From: Bifidobacterium panos | GTDB taxonomy: Bacteria > Actinomycetota > Actinomycetes > Actinomycetales > Bifidobacteriaceae | DNA length: 64,000 nt | Reading direction: 5' to 3' | Assembly (NCBI RefSeq): GCF_012932445.1 | Contig: NZ_JAAIIJ010000018.1 | Coordinates: 1 to 64,000 of the forward strand | Shown here: positions 18,879 to 28,893 of the stretch, piece after piece | Layout: the number at the start of each line of letters is the position of its first letter | Position numbering within the stretch: position 1 is the stretch's first letter | Translations under genes and position numbers: made by a program | Notes under the pieces: model-generated | What the model was told of the DNA's origin: nothing | The model's input: only the letters and a program-made list of their open reading frames with translations | Databases searched by the model: none

Positions 18879-19256
18879 TTACTTGGTGGCCTTCTTCTTT
18901 CCGGCGACCGTGCGCTTCGGACCCTTGCGGGTGCGCGCGTTGGTCTTGGTGCGCTGCCCGCGCACGGGAAGACCCTTGCGGTGACGCTGGCCTTGATAGC
19001 AGTTGATCTGAATCTTACGGCGGATATCAGCGTCGATTTCACGGCGCAGATCACCCTCGATCTTGTAGTTGGCTTCGAGGTAGTCACGCAGCGTGATCAG
19101 CTGCTCGTCGGTAAGATCCTTGACGCGAATGTCCGGGCTGATGCCCGTCGCAGCAAGCGTTTGCTTCGCACGAGTGCGCCCGACACCGAAAATATAAGTG
19201 AGGGCGATTTCGATGCGCTTCTCGTTGGGGATGTCGACTCCGGCAAGACGTGCCAT
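18879..19256 (-). CDS. rpsM: Ribosomal protein S13
   Basis: Small-subunit head protein that contacts P-site tRNA, 125 residues. [19 protein letters not shown], the helix-two-turn-helix core and the basic [17 protein letters not shown] tail are all present. It starts 146 nt after rpmJ. Confidence 0.98.
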   Translation of the reverse strand: MARLAGVDIPNEKRIEIALTYIFGVGRTRAKQTLAATGISPDIRVKDLTDEQLITLRDYLEANYKIEGDLRREIDADIRRKIQINCYQGQRHRKGLPVRGQRTKTNARTRKGPKRTVAGKKKATK

Positions 19257-19402
19257 TGCGATTCCTTCTCATGTTCCGTAGGTCTTGCACCTGCTCGCCC
19301 GGTTGCCCGGCACGGGCCTACGTGCCCGTGGTTCAACGCCTTCCTTGCAAGGCAGACGCTGTGAGAAAGTGCCTTGTTAACTTGTGCCGCTGGGAAATCT
19401 GC
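19257..19402. other. Structured spacer between rpsM and rpmJ
   Basis: The 146-bp gap is long for this operon. It contains a perfect hairpin CACGGGC/GCCCGTG-type stem around CTACGT (about 19313-19331). It is a candidate leader or processing site for the alpha operon. No gene is seen. Confidence 0.4.
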
Positions 19403-19516
19403 TCAGCCCTGGCGCTGCTTGTGGCGCGGGTTGGTGCAGATCACCATGACGCGGCCGTGACGACGAATCACGCGGCAGTTTTCGCAGATCCTCTTCACAC
19501 TAGGGCTGACCTTCAT
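19403..19516 (-). CDS. rpmJ: Ribosomal protein L36
   Basis: A 37-residue zinc-ribbon protein of the large subunit. Reading from ATG 19516 gives [19 protein letters not shown] and ends NPRHKQRQG; the Cys-Xaa2-Cys pair and the later Cys and His form the zinc site (C+ type). It is too short for most gene lists but is positioned exactly where expected, between infA and rpsM. Confidence 0.97.
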   Translation of the reverse strand: MKVSPSVKRICENCRVIRRHGRVMVICTNPRHKQRQG

Positions 19517-19536
19517 GGTTTTCCTTTGCTTGTACC

Positions 19537-19755
19537 TTACTTATAACGGTACGTAATACGCCCGCGGGTCAGATCGTAAGGGCTCATTTCGAGCACGACG
19601 CGATCCTGCGGGAGGATGCGGATGTAATTCTTCCGCATCTTGCCGGAAATGGTGGCGAGCACGATGTGCTTGTTTTCGAGTTCGACGCGAAACATCGCGT
19701 TCGGCAGCGCTTCCACTACCCGTCCTTCGACTTCAATCACACCGTCTTTTGCCAT
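19537..19755 (-). CDS. infA: Translation initiation factor IF-1
   Basis: Binds the A site of the 30S subunit during initiation. It is a 72-residue S1/OB-fold protein beginning [20 protein letters not shown] and ending RGRITYRYK, identical in layout to the family. The ATG at 19755 follows GGAG; five extra codons upstream are open but unlike the family. It is 20 nt from rpmJ. Confidence 0.98.
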   Translation of the reverse strand: MAKDGVIEVEGRVVEALPNAMFRVELENKHIVLATISGKMRKNYIRILPQDRVVLEMSPYDLTRGRITYRYK

Positions 19756-19824
19756 GTGCTCCGGTTCCATCCTTAAGGTGTATTACTTGGCGTATCCGAA
19801 GACACACCAAGTTGCAAGAGTACA

Positions 19825-19879
19825 CAAGAGGGTCCCCAAAAGCTAAGACGGCGTGTCTTAACCTTTGGGAACCCTCTTG
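19825..19879. promoter_or_regulatory. Long stem-loop between adk and infA
   Basis: CAAGAGGGT and its complement form the base of a hairpin whose arms stay largely paired for about 22 bp (through CCCAAAAG and CTAAGAC) around a small centre. It lies 20 nt downstream of the adk stop and 70 nt upstream of infA. It is either a terminator of the spc section or an attenuator for infA-rpmJ-rpsM. The minus-strand side lacks a T run. Confidence 0.65.
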
Positions 19880-19898
19880 GCTCGTATAATGTGCGCTT

Positions 19899-20465
19899 TC
19901 AGCGGGCGTCGAGCGCGGCGACGATGCTCTTCTGAATCTCGTCGATATCGCCGACACCATCGATGGCGACCAACTGGCCGCGGGACTTGTACGTGTCCAG
20001 CAGCGGCGCGGTTTCCTTGGCGTAGGTGGCCAGGCGCTTGGCGATGGCCTCCGGGGTGTCGTCGGTGCGGCCCTGCTCGGCGGCGCGCTTGGCGATGCGC
20101 TCCATCAGCACGTCATGGTCGGCGTCGAGTGCTACCACCGCGTCGAGCGGCGTGCCCAGTTCGGCGAGCATGGCGTCGAGCGCGGCGACCTGGGAGGCGT
20201 TGCGCGGGTAGCCATCGAGAATCCAGCCGTTCTGCGCGTCGCTTTGCGCCAATCGATCCTTGACAATCGAATTGGTCAGCTCGTCGGGCACCAGTTCGCC
20301 CTTGTCGGTGTATGCGATCACCTTCAAGCCGAGCTCGGTCTTGCCTTTGATGTTGGCACGGAAGATGTCACCGGTGGAAATGGCGGGGATGCCGTAGTGC
20401 TCGGCGAGCAGAGCGGCTTGAGTGCCTTTGCCGACGCCCTGGGGGCCCATAATCAGCAGACGCAT
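19899..20465 (-). CDS. adk: Adenylate kinase
   Basis: Interconverts ATP, ADP and AMP. The 188-residue protein has the P loop [10 protein letters not shown], the AMP-binding ISTGDIFR, the DGYPRN motif and a short LID (no zinc cysteines). The short form is common in actinobacteria. It follows secY by 84 nt. The usual next gene, map (methionine aminopeptidase), is absent before infA. Confidence 0.98.
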   Translation of the reverse strand: MRLLIMGPQGVGKGTQAALLAEHYGIPAISTGDIFRANIKGKTELGLKVIAYTDKGELVPDELTNSIVKDRLAQSDAQNGWILDGYPRNASQVAALDAMLAELGTPLDAVVALDADHDVLMERIAKRAAEQGRTDDTPEAIAKRLATYAKETAPLLDTYKSRGQLVAIDGVGDIDEIQKSIVAALDAR

Positions 20466-20549
20466 GATGTCCTTTGTTTCTCTTTGGTAGTTGATTGGTT
20501 TATATGCCTGATTGGTTCGGCTGACGCTATCGCCGCGGTGGCGACTGCC

Positions 20550-21887
20550 TCACTTGCCTTCCTTGTGGTCGGTTCCCTCGAACAGGAAGCCGGCGTACTG
20601 GAACTGCTCGGTCTGGGCCTTGGCCTGACGCAGCGTGTCGAGACCGACGCCCGCGATGATCAGGATGGTGGTGCCGCCGAACGGCAGTGTGGAGTTGAGG
20701 TTCAGCGCCATGATGAGCACCGTCGGAATCAGCGCCACGAACAGCAGGTAGACCGCGCCGACTGTGTTGAGTCGGTTCATCACGTAAGTCAGGTATCGGC
20801 TGGTGGCGTTGCCCGCGCGAATGCCGGGGATGAAGCCGCCGTACTGCTTCATGTTATCGGCGGTTTCGTCCGGGTTGAACGTAATCGACGTATAGAAGAA
20901 GCAGAAGAACACGATCATCAGCGCGTACAGCGCGATGTACCACACGGAGGTGGTGTTGGCCAGATTGGAGTTGATCCACGTGACCCAGCTCTGTTCGGAG
21001 TTGCCGAACTGCGCGATCAGGGTCGGGATGGCCAGAATCGAGGACGCGAAGATGGGCGGGATAACGCCGCTCATATTGATCTTCAGCGGCAGGTAGGTGG
21101 AGGAGCCACCGTACATCTTGCGGCCGATCATGCGGCGGGTGTACTGCACCGGGATGCGGCGCTGGCACAGCTCCACGAAATCCACGAAGATGAGGATGAC
21201 GACCAGGACGCTCACTACGATGGCGAACTTCTTCCAGTCGCCGTCGGTGCCGTCGCTGCCCCAACCGATCTCCCACAGCTGCGGCAGGAAGCCGGAGCAG
21301 ATGGACATGAAGATCAACACGGACATGCCCTGACCGATGCCCTTGTCGGTGATCAACTCGGCCATCCACATGATCAGGCCGGTGCCGCCGGTCATAATGA
21401 GCACCATCACCACGAGGTTCCACACGGAGCCGTCCGGAATGACCTGCGAGCACTGATAGTTGAACAGCGCGCCGGAGCGGGCGGTCACGAGGATGGTGGT
21501 GGACTGCAGCACCGCCAAACCGATGGTGAGATAACGGGTGTACTGGGTGAGCTTCGTTTCGCCGGACTGGCCCTCCTTGTGCAGCGCCTCGAAGCGCGGA
21601 ATCACCACGCGCAACAGCTGCACCACGATGGAGGCGGTGATGTACGGCATGACACCCAGAGCGAAAATCGACAGCTGGAGCATGGCGCCGCCCGAGAACA
21701 GGTTCACCAAGCCGACGAAGTTCTCCTGATTGCTGGACAACGTGGCCACGCATTCCTGCACGACCTTGTAGTCCACGCCCGGGGTGGGGATGAACGAACC
21801 GATCCGATAAATAATAATGATGAACAGAACGAAGAAGATCTTCTTCCTCAGTTCTTTCGTCTTCAGGGCTTGGATTAGCGTCCTCAC
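20550..21887 (-). CDS. secY: Protein translocase subunit SecY
   Basis: Channel-forming subunit of the Sec translocon in the membrane, 445 residues with ten hydrophobic segments; the first is IFFVLFIIIIYRIGSFIPTPG. The start is taken as GTG at 21887 (VRTLIQALKTKELRKK) because AAGGGAGG lies 8 nt upstream; the longer frame would run through that ribosome site. It is separated from rplO by a strong terminator. Confidence 0.97.
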   Translation of the reverse strand: MRTLIQALKTKELRKKIFFVLFIIIIYRIGSFIPTPGVDYKVVQECVATLSSNQENFVGLVNLFSGGAMLQLSIFALGVMPYITASIVVQLLRVVIPRFEALHKEGQSGETKLTQYTRYLTIGLAVLQSTTILVTARSGALFNYQCSQVIPDGSVWNLVVMVLIMTGGTGLIMWMAELITDKGIGQGMSVLIFMSICSGFLPQLWEIGWGSDGTDGDWKKFAIVVSVLVVILIFVDFVELCQRRIPVQYTRRMIGRKMYGGSSTYLPLKINMSGVIPPIFASSILAIPTLIAQFGNSEQSWVTWINSNLANTTSVWYIALYALMIVFFCFFYTSITFNPDETADNMKQYGGFIPGIRAGNATSRYLTYVMNRLNTVGAVYLLFVALIPTVLIMALNLNSTLPFGGTTILIIAGVGLDTLRQAKAQTEQFQYAGFLFEGTDHKEGK

Positions 21888-22011
21888 CTTGATTCCTCCC
21901 TTAAACACCCACAGTACGCATGCGATACCATGCGCACGGACTACAAATTACACGCTAACGCACGAGCATAGCTCACAGTCTCTACTTCGCGCCACGCTCA
22001 TTACGCGCTCA

Positions 22012-22053
22012 ATATAAAACCGGCTCCCCTCGCGTATTGGAAAGGGAGCCGGT
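22012..22053 (-). terminator. Terminator between rplO and secY
   Basis: ACCGGCTCCC pairs with GGGAGCCGGT (22019-22053, small offset on one side) and on the minus strand is followed by TTTTATATTG. It is a classic intrinsic terminator, so secY-adk is probably expressed from its own promoter in 21888-22011. Confidence 0.85.
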
Positions 22054-22076
22054 ATCGAATCACCTCACCGAGAAGC

Positions 22077-22529
22077 TCAGTCCTCGGAGACGGAACCGCC
22101 CGCGGCCTCGATCTTGGCCTTGGCGGAAGCGGAGGCCTTCACGCCCTTGAGCGTGAACTTGGCGGTGGTCTCGCCATCGCCCAGAACCTTCACCGGGTAG
22201 CCGTCGCGGACGGCACCCTTGGCGATGAGGTCGGCCACACCCAGTTCGCCGCCCTCCGGGAAGAGCTCGGCGAGCTTGGCGATATTGATGACCTGGAACT
22301 CCGTCTTGAACGGGTTCTTGAAACCGCGCAGCTTCGGAAGGCGCATGTACAGCGGCAGCTGCCCGCCTTCGAAGCCGGCGCGCACGTGGGTGCGCTTGGT
22401 CTGGCCCTTGAAACCACGACCTGCGGTCTTGCCCTTGGAGCCTTCACCGCGGCCCACGCGGGTGCGGCTCTTCTTGGCGCCCGGGGCGGGCTTCAGATCG
22501 TGCATCTGCAAGATTTCGTTGTCTGCCAT
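22077..22529 (-). CDS. rplO: Ribosomal protein L15
   Basis: Late-assembling 50S protein, 150 residues. It shows the Gly/Arg-rich [20 protein letters not shown] motif and the C-terminal [18 protein letters not shown] region. Immediately follows rpmD. Confidence 0.98.
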   Translation of the reverse strand: MADNEILQMHDLKPAPGAKKSRTRVGRGEGSKGKTAGRGFKGQTKRTHVRAGFEGGQLPLYMRLPKLRGFKNPFKTEFQVINIAKLAELFPEGGELGVADLIAKGAVRDGYPVKVLGDGETTAKFTLKGVKASASAKAKIEAAGGSVSED

Positions 22530-22531
22530 AA

Positions 22532-22726
22532 TCAGTCAGCCTCCTCGACGGTGACCAGGTGACGCAGAACGTTGACCATACCGCGCACGGCCGGGGTGTC
22601 CTCGCGGACGACCGACTGGCCGATCTTCCTCAGACCCAAGGTCTGAGCCGTGGCGCGCTGGTTCGGCTTGCGATTCACCAGGCCGTGGTGCAGCGTAATC
22701 TTCAGCTTCTTAGCCTTGGTAGCCAT
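22532..22726 (-). CDS. rpmD: Ribosomal protein L30
   Basis: A 64-residue 50S protein with [20 protein letters not shown] and [11 protein letters not shown]. The ATG at 22726 starts 2 nt past the rpsE stop; a GTG two codons earlier overlaps that stop and is an alternative start. Confidence 0.96.
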   Translation of the reverse strand: MATKAKKLKITLHHGLVNRKPNQRATAQTLGLRKIGQSVVREDTPAVRGMVNVLRHLVTVEEAD

Positions 22727-22728
22727 GC

Positions 22729-23466
22729 TCACTCACCATCCTTCGCTTCGGTGGCCTTGGCCGCGGCCTCTTCGCGGGCCTTGCGGGCCTCGGCGATGCC
22801 TTCGGCGCGAGCGCGCAGCAGGGCGTCGGGGGCGACTTCCTCAAGGGAAAGGCCACGACGTGCCGCGATCTCTTCCGGCTCTTCGAGCTGCTTTAAGGCA
22901 TCGACCGTCGCACGCACCATGTTGATGGCGGTGGGCGAGCCCATGGACTTGGTCAGCACGTCGGTGATGCCGGCGCACTCCATGACGGCGCGCACCGGGC
23001 CGCCGGCGATTACGCCGGTACCGGGAGCGGCGGGGCGCAGCAGCACGGTGCCCGCGGCGTCGTGACCGAGCACCGGATGGGTGACGGTGCCCTTGACGCG
23101 CGGCACGGTGAACATGTGCTTCTTGGCGTCCAGCTGACCCTTGGCGATGGCGGCGGGGACCTCACGGGACTTGCCGTAGCCGACGCCCACGGTGCCGTTG
23201 CCGTCGCCGACCACCACGAGGGCGGCAAAGCTGAACGTGCGGCCACCCTTGTGGGTCTTGGACACGCGGTTGATGGTCACGACGCGATCAAGAAGCTCGT
23301 CGCCCTTGTTCTCTTCGCGACGGTTGCGACGCTCGCCACGGCGGCCTTCGCCACGCTGGCCGCGACGGCCCCCACGACGCTCGTCGTTGGCTTTCTCTTC
23401 AGCAGGAGCAGCCTGAGTGTTCTGAGTCTCTTCAGCCACTTGAGTTTCCTTTGTTTCTTCGCTCAC
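22729..23466 (-). CDS. rpsE: Ribosomal protein S5
   Basis: 30S protein acting in decoding fidelity. The conserved double-stranded-RNA-binding and S5 domains ([20 protein letters not shown] onward) are preceded by an about 55-residue Glu- then Arg/Gly-rich N-terminal extension and followed by an Ala-rich tail. At 245 residues it is longer than the usual about 170. Overlaps the end of rplR by 4 nt. Confidence 0.97.
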   Translation of the reverse strand: MSEETKETQVAEETQNTQAAPAEEKANDERRGGRRGQRGEGRRGERRNRREENKGDELLDRVVTINRVSKTHKGGRTFSFAALVVVGDGNGTVGVGYGKSREVPAAIAKGQLDAKKHMFTVPRVKGTVTHPVLGHDAAGTVLLRPAAPGTGVIAGGPVRAVMECAGITDVLTKSMGSPTAINMVRATVDALKQLEEPEEIAARRGLSLEEVAPDALLRARAEGIAEARKAREEAAAKATEAKDGE

Positions 23467-23834
23467 AGTGCCAGACCTCCCTCACGGGCGCCTTCGGCCA
23501 CAGCCGCGACGCGACCGGTGTACTTGCGGCCACCACGGTCGAACACGACGGTGGAGATGCCGGCGGCCTTCGCCTTTTCGGCCACGAGCTCGCCGACCTT
23601 CTTGGCGGCCTCGACCTTGGTGCCCTTGAATCCGGAGAATTCGGCGGTCAGGGTCGAAGCGGAGGCCAGGGTCTTGCCCTGGGTGTCGTCGACGATCTGG
23701 GCCACGATGTGACGGTTGGAACGGGTGACCACCAGGCGCGGACGCTCGGCGGTGCCGCTGATGTGCTTGCGGATGCGAGCGTGACGGCGCTTGAGAGCGA
23801 CCTTCTTGCCTTTTCCGAGAATAGTGACGCTCAT
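23463..23834 (-). CDS. rplR: Ribosomal protein L18
   Basis: Binds 5S rRNA in the central protuberance, 123 residues. [20 protein letters not shown] and [20 protein letters not shown] match the family. The frame opens 40 codons upstream inside rplF, but that part is a shadow; the ATG at 23834 lies 1 nt after the rplF stop. Confidence 0.97.
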   Translation of the reverse strand: MSVTILGKGKKVALKRRHARIRKHISGTAERPRLVVTRSNRHIVAQIVDDTQGKTLASASTLTAEFSGFKGTKVEAAKKVGELVAEKAKAAGISTVVFDRGGRKYTGRVAAVAEGAREGGLAL

Positions 23835-23835
23835 A

Positions 23836-24375
23836 TCACTTACCAGCCTTTCCAGCCTTGCGCAGAATATGCTCATCGGCATACTTGACACCCTTGCCCT
23901 TGTAGGGTTCGGGAGCGCGCAACTTGCGAATGTTCGCGGCGACCTGACCCACAACCTGCTTGTCGGTGCCCTTGACGATCACCTGGTTGGGGTTCGGCAG
24001 CTCGAACTCGATGCCTTCCGGCGGGTTCACGGTGATGGTGTGCGAATAGCCGAGGAAGAACTCGATGCCCTTGCCCTTGGCCACGGCACGATAACCGGTG
24101 CCGATGATGTCCAAGGTCTTGGCATAGCCCTCGTGCACGCCCTTGACCATGCCGGCGATGATGGAGCGGCTCAGGCCGTGCTTGGCACGGGTGGGGCGCA
24201 GATCGTCTGCCGGAGTGAGCACAATCTCATTGCCTTCGACGGTGCCGGTGACACCTTCGGGAATAACGTAGGAGTCGGAACCCTTCGGACCCTTGACCGA
24301 GAAGTTCTGACCGTCAATCTTGACTTCCACGCCAGCCGGGATGGCGACGGGGAGCTTACCAATATGCGATGCCAT
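23836..24375 (-). CDS. rplF: Ribosomal protein L6
   Basis: 50S protein near the factor-binding site, 179 residues, two copies of the L6 fold. [18 protein letters not shown] and the C-terminal [16 protein letters not shown] are diagnostic. Confidence 0.98.
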   Translation of the reverse strand: MASHIGKLPVAIPAGVEVKIDGQNFSVKGPKGSDSYVIPEGVTGTVEGNEIVLTPADDLRPTRAKHGLSRSIIAGMVKGVHEGYAKTLDIIGTGYRAVAKGKGIEFFLGYSHTITVNPPEGIEFELPNPNQVIVKGTDKQVVGQVAANIRKLRAPEPYKGKGVKYADEHILRKAGKAGK

Positions 24376-24392
24376 AATTCAGCTCTCCTTTC

Positions 24393-24791
24393 TCACCACA
24401 CGTAGGCGACGATCTCGCCGCCGATGCCCCGGTCGAGGCATTCCTTCTGGGTCAGCAATCCCGACGAAGTCGAGATGATCGCGATACCAAGGCCACCGAG
24501 CGGCATCGGCAGGGCGTCGGACTTTGCGTAGCGACGCAGGCCCGGCTTGGAGATGCGCTTGATGCCCTGGATGGAACGCTCGCCGTTGGGGCCGTACTTG
24601 AGGGTGACCTCAAGCGTCTGGCCGACCTTGGCTTCCTTCGCGGAGAAGTCCTTGATAAAGCCTTCGCGCTTCAGAATTTCGGCAATGTTCGCTTTGAACT
24701 TGGAGTACGGCATATCCACGGTTTCGTGCTTTGCCGCGCTCGCATTACGCAGACGCGTAAGCATGTCTGCGATTGGATCTGTCATTGTCAT
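24393..24791 (-). CDS. rpsH: Ribosomal protein S8
   Basis: 16S rRNA central-domain protein, 132 residues. [17 protein letters not shown] is the actinobacterial N terminus; [16 protein letters not shown] and GGEIVAYVW close the protein. In E. coli S8 represses the spc operon; whether it does so here is unknown. Confidence 0.98.
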   Translation of the reverse strand: MTMTDPIADMLTRLRNASAAKHETVDMPYSKFKANIAEILKREGFIKDFSAKEAKVGQTLEVTLKYGPNGERSIQGIKRISKPGLRRYAKSDALPMPLGGLGIAIISTSSGLLTQKECLDRGIGGEIVAYVW

Positions 24792-24876
24792 GTGGGCTAG
24801 TGCCCTTTCTCGCCGTGGTTTCCGCCGCCTGTCTGCCTCTATCGCAGACCCGGCCGCGGACCTTCAGCGTCGATGT

Positions 24877-25062
24877 TTACCAACTGGACTTCGTAACGCC
24901 GGGCAGCTCGCCGCGATGGGCCTTCTCGCGAAGGCAGATGCGGCACAGGCCGAACTTGCGGTACACGGAATGGGGACGACCGCAGACCTGGCAGCGCGTG
25001 TAGCCGCGCACCTTGAACTTCGGGCTGCCGGCCGCCTTGTTCTTCAGAGCGGTTTTTGCCAT
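24877..25062 (-). CDS. rpsZ: Ribosomal protein S14, zinc-binding type Z
   Basis: A 61-residue S14 of the zinc type: CQVCGRP and CRICLRE supply the four cysteines. [20 protein letters not shown] is the type Z start. It lies between rplE and rpsH, its classic site. Confidence 0.97.
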   Translation of the reverse strand: MAKTALKNKAAGSPKFKVRGYTRCQVCGRPHSVYRKFGLCRICLREKAHRGELPGVTKSSW

Positions 25063-25063
25063 A

Positions 25064-25639
25064 TCAGTTCTCCTTGAAGGGGAAGCCCAGGTGCTTGAGC
25101 AGCGAGTGAGCTTCCTTGTCGTCCTTGGTGCTGGTCACCACGGTGATGTCCATACCACGCTGGTGATCAATCTCATCGGGATCGATCTCGTGGAACATGG
25201 ACTGCTCCGTGAGGCCAAAGTTGTAGTTGCCCTGGCCATCGAACTGCTTGCCGTTGATGCCGCGGAAATCGCGGATGCGCGGCAGAGCCAGAGTCAGGAG
25301 GCGGTCGAGGAACTCCCACATGCGCTCGCCACGCAGGGTGACGTACGCGCCGATGGCCTGGCCCTCACGCAGATGGAACTGCGCGACGGACTTCTTGGCC
25401 TTGGTGATCTTCGGCTTCTGACCGGTGATCAGGGTGAGATCCTTGACGGCGCCCTCGATGAGCTTGGAGTCGCGTGCGGCGGCACCGACGCCCATGGAGA
25501 CGACGACCTTCTGGATGCGCGCAACCTGCATGGGGTTGGAGTACTTGAACTCCTTCTCCAGCTCGGGCACGATCTGCTCGTTGTACTTCTGCTTCAAGCG
25601 CGGAGTTGCCGGCGCTTCGACGGTAGTGGTGTCGCTCAT
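25064..25639 (-). CDS. rplE: Ribosomal protein L5
   Basis: 5S rRNA-binding 50S protein, 191 residues. [20 protein letters not shown] and [16 protein letters not shown] are conserved. Its start overlaps the rplX stop by 4 nt. Confidence 0.98.
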   Translation of the reverse strand: MSDTTTVEAPATPRLKQKYNEQIVPELEKEFKYSNPMQVARIQKVVVSMGVGAAARDSKLIEGAVKDLTLITGQKPKITKAKKSVAQFHLREGQAIGAYVTLRGERMWEFLDRLLTLALPRIRDFRGINGKQFDGQGNYNFGLTEQSMFHEIDPDEIDHQRGMDITVVTSTKDDKEAHSLLKHLGFPFKEN

Positions 25640-25971
25640 GCCAGCTCCTTCCCGGACTTCTTGGCGACGCGCACGCGCACGGTCTTAACCTTGCCGTCGC
25701 GAGCCTCTTCCTTCACGGTCACGCCCACACGGGTCGGCTGCTTCGTCTCCGGGTCGATCAGCATCACGTTGGAGCGATGGATCGGCGCCTCGACGGAGAC
25801 GATGCCCGCCTGCTGACCCTGCTGGGTGGCGCGCACGTGCTTCTTAACGATCTGAACACCTTCGACAATCAGACGGTCGTCGGCGAGCACGCGGGTGACG
25901 GTGCCCTCCTTGCCGCGATCCTTGCCGCGGATGACCTTGACCTGATCGCCGCTCTTGATCTTGGCTACCAT
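25636..25971 (-). CDS. rplX: Ribosomal protein L24
   Basis: KOW-domain protein that starts 50S assembly, 111 residues: [20 protein letters not shown] is the KOW motif. Two nt after rplN. Confidence 0.98.
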   Translation of the reverse strand: MVAKIKSGDQVKVIRGKDRGKEGTVTRVLADDRLIVEGVQIVKKHVRATQQGQQAGIVSVEAPIHRSNVMLIDPETKQPTRVGVTVKEEARDGKVKTVRVRVAKKSGKELA

Positions 25972-25973
25972 AA

Positions 25974-26342
25974 TCAGATCACCTCCGGGGCGAGGGACAC
26001 GATGCGCATGAAGCGCTTGTCGCGCAGCTCACGGGCAATCGGGCCGAAGATACGAGTGCCCTTGGGTTCACGGCCGGAGCCGAGAATCACAGCGGCGTTC
26101 TCGTCGAACTTGATGTAGGAGCCGTCCGCGCGGCGGTGCTCCTTGACGGTGCGGACGACGACGGCCTTGACCACGTCGCCCTTCTTGACCGATCCGCCAG
26201 GGATCGCGTCCTTGACCGAGGCGACAATGACATCGCCCAGGCCGGCATAGCGTCGCTTCGATCCACCGAGCACGCGAATGGCAAGGATCTCCTTGGCACC
26301 CGTGTTGTCGGCGACATGAAGCCGCGTTTCCTGCTGAATCAT
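25974..26342 (-). CDS. rplN: Ribosomal protein L14
   Basis: 50S interface protein, 122 residues. [19 protein letters not shown] and [20 protein letters not shown] are nearly invariant. A structured 111-nt spacer separates it from rpsQ. Confidence 0.98.
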   Translation of the reverse strand: MIQQETRLHVADNTGAKEILAIRVLGGSKRRYAGLGDVIVASVKDAIPGGSVKKGDVVKAVVVRTVKEHRRADGSYIKFDENAAVILGSGREPKGTRIFGPIARELRDKRFMRIVSLAPEVI

Positions 26343-26375
26343 TGATTCTCCTTAGCCGAGCTGGTTCTCCCCGCA

Positions 26376-26427
26376 CACTGAGCGCGAGCGATGCACCCGA
26401 AAAGAGTGCCCTCGCTCACGCTCAGTG
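26376..26427 (-). promoter_or_regulatory. Stem-loop in the rpsQ-rplN spacer
   Basis: CACTGAGCG pairs with CGCTCAGTG and the stem continues through GAGCGA/TCGCTC with one offset base; an inner GGGCAC/GTGC pairing closes around TTTTCG-like loop sequence. It lies inside the otherwise tightly packed superoperon. It could be a processing site or a ribosomal-protein-binding attenuator. Confidence 0.55.
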
Positions 26428-26453
26428 GACGGCGAGCCTTGCCGAACTGTTGT

Positions 26454-26714
26454 TTACTTGGCGCGTTCGATGATGCTATCGAGACGCCAACGCTTGGTCT
26501 TGCTCAGAGGCCGAGTCTCCATAATACTCACGAGGTCGCCAACGTGGGCGTCGTTGTGTTCATCATGGACCTTGACCGTCTTGGTGGAACGAACGACCTT
26601 GCCGTACAGCGGGTGGGTCGAACGCTTCTCAAGCTCCACGGCAATCGTCTTGTCCATAGCCTCGGACACGACGTAGCCGCGGCGAACCTTGCGGAAGTTG
26701 CGCTCTTGAGCCAT
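26454..26714 (-). CDS. rpsQ: Ribosomal protein S17
   Basis: OB-fold 30S protein, 86 residues. [19 protein letters not shown] and [19 protein letters not shown] are conserved. ATG 26714 lies 2 nt after the rpmC stop. Confidence 0.97.
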   Translation of the reverse strand: MAQERNFRKVRRGYVVSEAMDKTIAVELEKRSTHPLYGKVVRSTKTVKVHDEHNDAHVGDLVSIMETRPLSKTKRWRLDSIIERAK

Positions 26715-26716
26715 GT

Positions 26717-26971
26717 TCACTTCTCCTTAACGGTTTCAGCGGCGGCCTGCTCGGTGCTGATGCCAAGCTCGCGTTCGCGCAGCACGGTGTACATGCGGGC
26801 GATGTCGCGCTTGACGGCCTTGAGACGAGCCGTGTTCTCAAGCTGACCAGTGGCGGACTGGAAGCGCAGGTTGAACAGCTCTTCCTTGGACTTCTTCAGG
26901 AAGCCCTCAATCTCCTCAGTGGTCTTCTCGTTGAGATTCTTGATGGAGTATTCTTCGGTTCCGACTGCCAT
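26717..26971 (-). CDS. rpmC: Ribosomal protein L29
   Basis: Helical-hairpin 50S protein at the tunnel exit, 84 residues. [20 protein letters not shown] is the signature. A Glu/Ala-rich C-terminal tail makes it longer than the usual about 65. The start at 26971 abuts the rplP stop. Confidence 0.96.
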   Translation of the reverse strand: MAVGTEEYSIKNLNEKTTEEIEGFLKKSKEELFNLRFQSATGQLENTARLKAVKRDIARMYTVLRERELGISTEQAAAETVKEK

Positions 26972-26972
26972 A

Positions 26973-27392
26973 TCAGATGTCACCGCCTTCACGTGCAATC
27001 ACACGGCACTTCATGGGGAGCTTGTCGATGGCGCGGCGCAGGGCCTCGCGAGCGACTTCCTCCGAGACGCCACCGATTTCGAACATCACGCGGCCGGGGT
27101 GGATGTTGGCCACCCAGAATTCCGGCGTGCCCTTACCGGAACCCATTCGGGCACCGAGCGGGTGCTTGGTGAGCGGGCGATCCGGGAAGATCGTGATCCA
27201 CACGCGGCCACCACGCTTGATGTAGCGGGTCATGGCGATACGCGCGGCTTCGATCTGGCGGTTGGTCACGTAGGCCGGGGCCAGCGCCTGGATGCCGAAA
27301 TCACCGAAGTTGATCTCGTTGCCGCCCTTGGACATGCCGGTACGCACGGGGCGGTGCTGCTTGCGATACTTGGTCCTCTTTGGGATAAGCAT
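26973..27392 (-). CDS. rplP: Ribosomal protein L16
   Basis: 50S A-site protein, 139 residues: [19 protein letters not shown] and [19 protein letters not shown] are diagnostic. Confidence 0.98.
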   Translation of the reverse strand: MLIPKRTKYRKQHRPVRTGMSKGGNEINFGDFGIQALAPAYVTNRQIEAARIAMTRYIKRGGRVWITIFPDRPLTKHPLGARMGSGKGTPEFWVANIHPGRVMFEIGGVSEEVAREALRRAIDKLPMKCRVIAREGGDI

Positions 27393-27398
27393 TCTTGC

Positions 27399-28223
27399 TC
27401 ACTCCTTCGTTTCCGTGGCAGCGGGGGCCTCGGCAGCGGCAGGAGCAGCCTGGGCCTCAGTGGCCTGGGCGGTCTGCGGCTGGGCGGCGGCACCGGCGGC
27501 GGGACGCGAGCCACGGCGCGGGCGGCGATCGCCGCGACGGCCGGAGCGGTTGCCCTGCTGGGTCTGCTGCTCTTCGAACTCACGTTCGGTCATATCGCCC
27601 TTGTAGATCCACACCTTCACGCCGATGCGGCCGTAGGTGGTCTTGGCCTCGAAGAAGCCGTAATCAATCAGGGCGCGCAGGGTCTGCAGCGGAACGCGAC
27701 CCTCGCGGTAGAACTCGGAACGGCTCATTTCCGCGCCGCCGAGACGGCCGGAGAGCTTGATGCGGATGCCCTTGGCACCGGCGCGCATGGCGTCCTGCTG
27801 GGCCTTGCGCATGGCGCGGCGGAAGGTCACGCGGTTGGTCAGCTGCTCGGCGATGCCCTGAGCGACGAGCTGGGCGTCCAGCGCGGCGTTCTTGACCTCG
27901 AAGATGTTGAGCTGAACCTGCTTGCCGGTGATCTTCTCCAGCTTGGCGCGCACGCGCTCGGCCTCGGCGCCGCGGCGGCCAATCACGATGCCCGGACGGG
28001 CGGTGTGAATGTCCACGCGAACGCGGTCGCGGGTGCGCTCGATGACGATCCTGCTGACGCCGGCGCGCTCGAGATCCTTGCTCATCTCCTTGCGGATCTG
28101 ATCGTCCTCAAGCACGAAGTCGCGGTAACGCTCGCCGCTCTTGTTGGAATCGGAGAACCACTTGGAGCGATGGTTCTCAGTGATGCCCAGGCGATAGCCA
28201 AAGGGATTGATCTTCTGACCCAT
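27399..28223 (-). CDS. rpsC: Ribosomal protein S3
   Basis: 30S mRNA-entry protein with KH domain ([20 protein letters not shown]) and the S3 C-terminal domain. At 274 residues it carries an extra about 60-residue Arg/Gly then Ala/Pro/Glu tail, another example of the low-complexity tails in this operon. Confidence 0.98.
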   Translation of the reverse strand: MGQKINPFGYRLGITENHRSKWFSDSNKSGERYRDFVLEDDQIRKEMSKDLERAGVSRIVIERTRDRVRVDIHTARPGIVIGRRGAEAERVRAKLEKITGKQVQLNIFEVKNAALDAQLVAQGIAEQLTNRVTFRRAMRKAQQDAMRAGAKGIRIKLSGRLGGAEMSRSEFYREGRVPLQTLRALIDYGFFEAKTTYGRIGVKVWIYKGDMTEREFEEQQTQQGNRSGRRGDRRPRRGSRPAAGAAAQPQTAQATEAQAAPAAAEAPAATETKE

Positions 28224-28225
28224 CT

Positions 28226-28585
28226 TTAGCGGGCTCCTTCCTTGTTGGCGACGACGACCGTGATGTGGCTGGTGCGCTTGTTGATGCGAGCGGCACGACC
28301 CTGGGCACGGGCGCGGAAACGCTTGAGCGTCACGCCTTCGTCCACATAGGTCTCCTTGACAACCAGATCGTTCTCGCGGAACGGCTCGCCGGCCTTGTCG
28401 GCCTTGACGCGCGCGTTGGCGATGGCGCTCTCCAGAACCTTGCGAACCGGCAGGGACGCGGCCTGGGGGGCGAACTTCAAAATGGTGACGGCTTCAGTCG
28501 CCTGCTTGCCTCGGATGAGGTCGACCATGCGGCGAGCCTTGCGCGGCGTCACGCGGACGTGACGAGCGATTGCTTTAGCTTCCAT
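28226..28585 (-). CDS. rplV: Ribosomal protein L22
   Basis: 50S tunnel-wall protein, 119 residues: [18 protein letters not shown] and the beta-hairpin [20 protein letters not shown] are conserved. Confidence 0.98.
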   Translation of the reverse strand: MEAKAIARHVRVTPRKARRMVDLIRGKQATEAVTILKFAPQAASLPVRKVLESAIANARVKADKAGEPFRENDLVVKETYVDEGVTLKRFRARAQGRAARINKRTSHITVVVANKEGAR

Positions 28586-28600
28586 AAGTCATTCTCTCCT

Positions 28601-28879
28601 TTAGCGGCGGGCCTTCTTGTCGTCCTTCACGTGACCCTTGAAGGTCTTCGTGGGGGCGAACTCACCGAGCTTGTGGCCGACCATCGACTCGGTGACGAAC
28701 ACCGGGACGTGCTTGCGGCCGTCGTGGACTGCGAACGTGTGTCCGATGAAATCGGGGGTGATCATCGAACGGCGGGACCACGTCTTGATGACGTTCTTGG
28801 TGCCCTTTTCGTTCTGCTCGTCGACCTTCTTCTGCAAGTGGGCGTCGACGAAGGGGCCCTTCTTGATGCTACGAGTCAT
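28601..28879 (-). CDS. rpsS: Ribosomal protein S19
   Basis: 30S head protein, 92 residues: [18 protein letters not shown] and [18 protein letters not shown] identify it. Confidence 0.98.
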   Translation of the reverse strand: MTRSIKKGPFVDAHLQKKVDEQNEKGTKNVIKTWSRRSMITPDFIGHTFAVHDGRKHVPVFVTESMVGHKLGEFAPTKTFKGHVKDDKKARR

Positions 28880-28893
28880 CTTCTCGACCTTCC

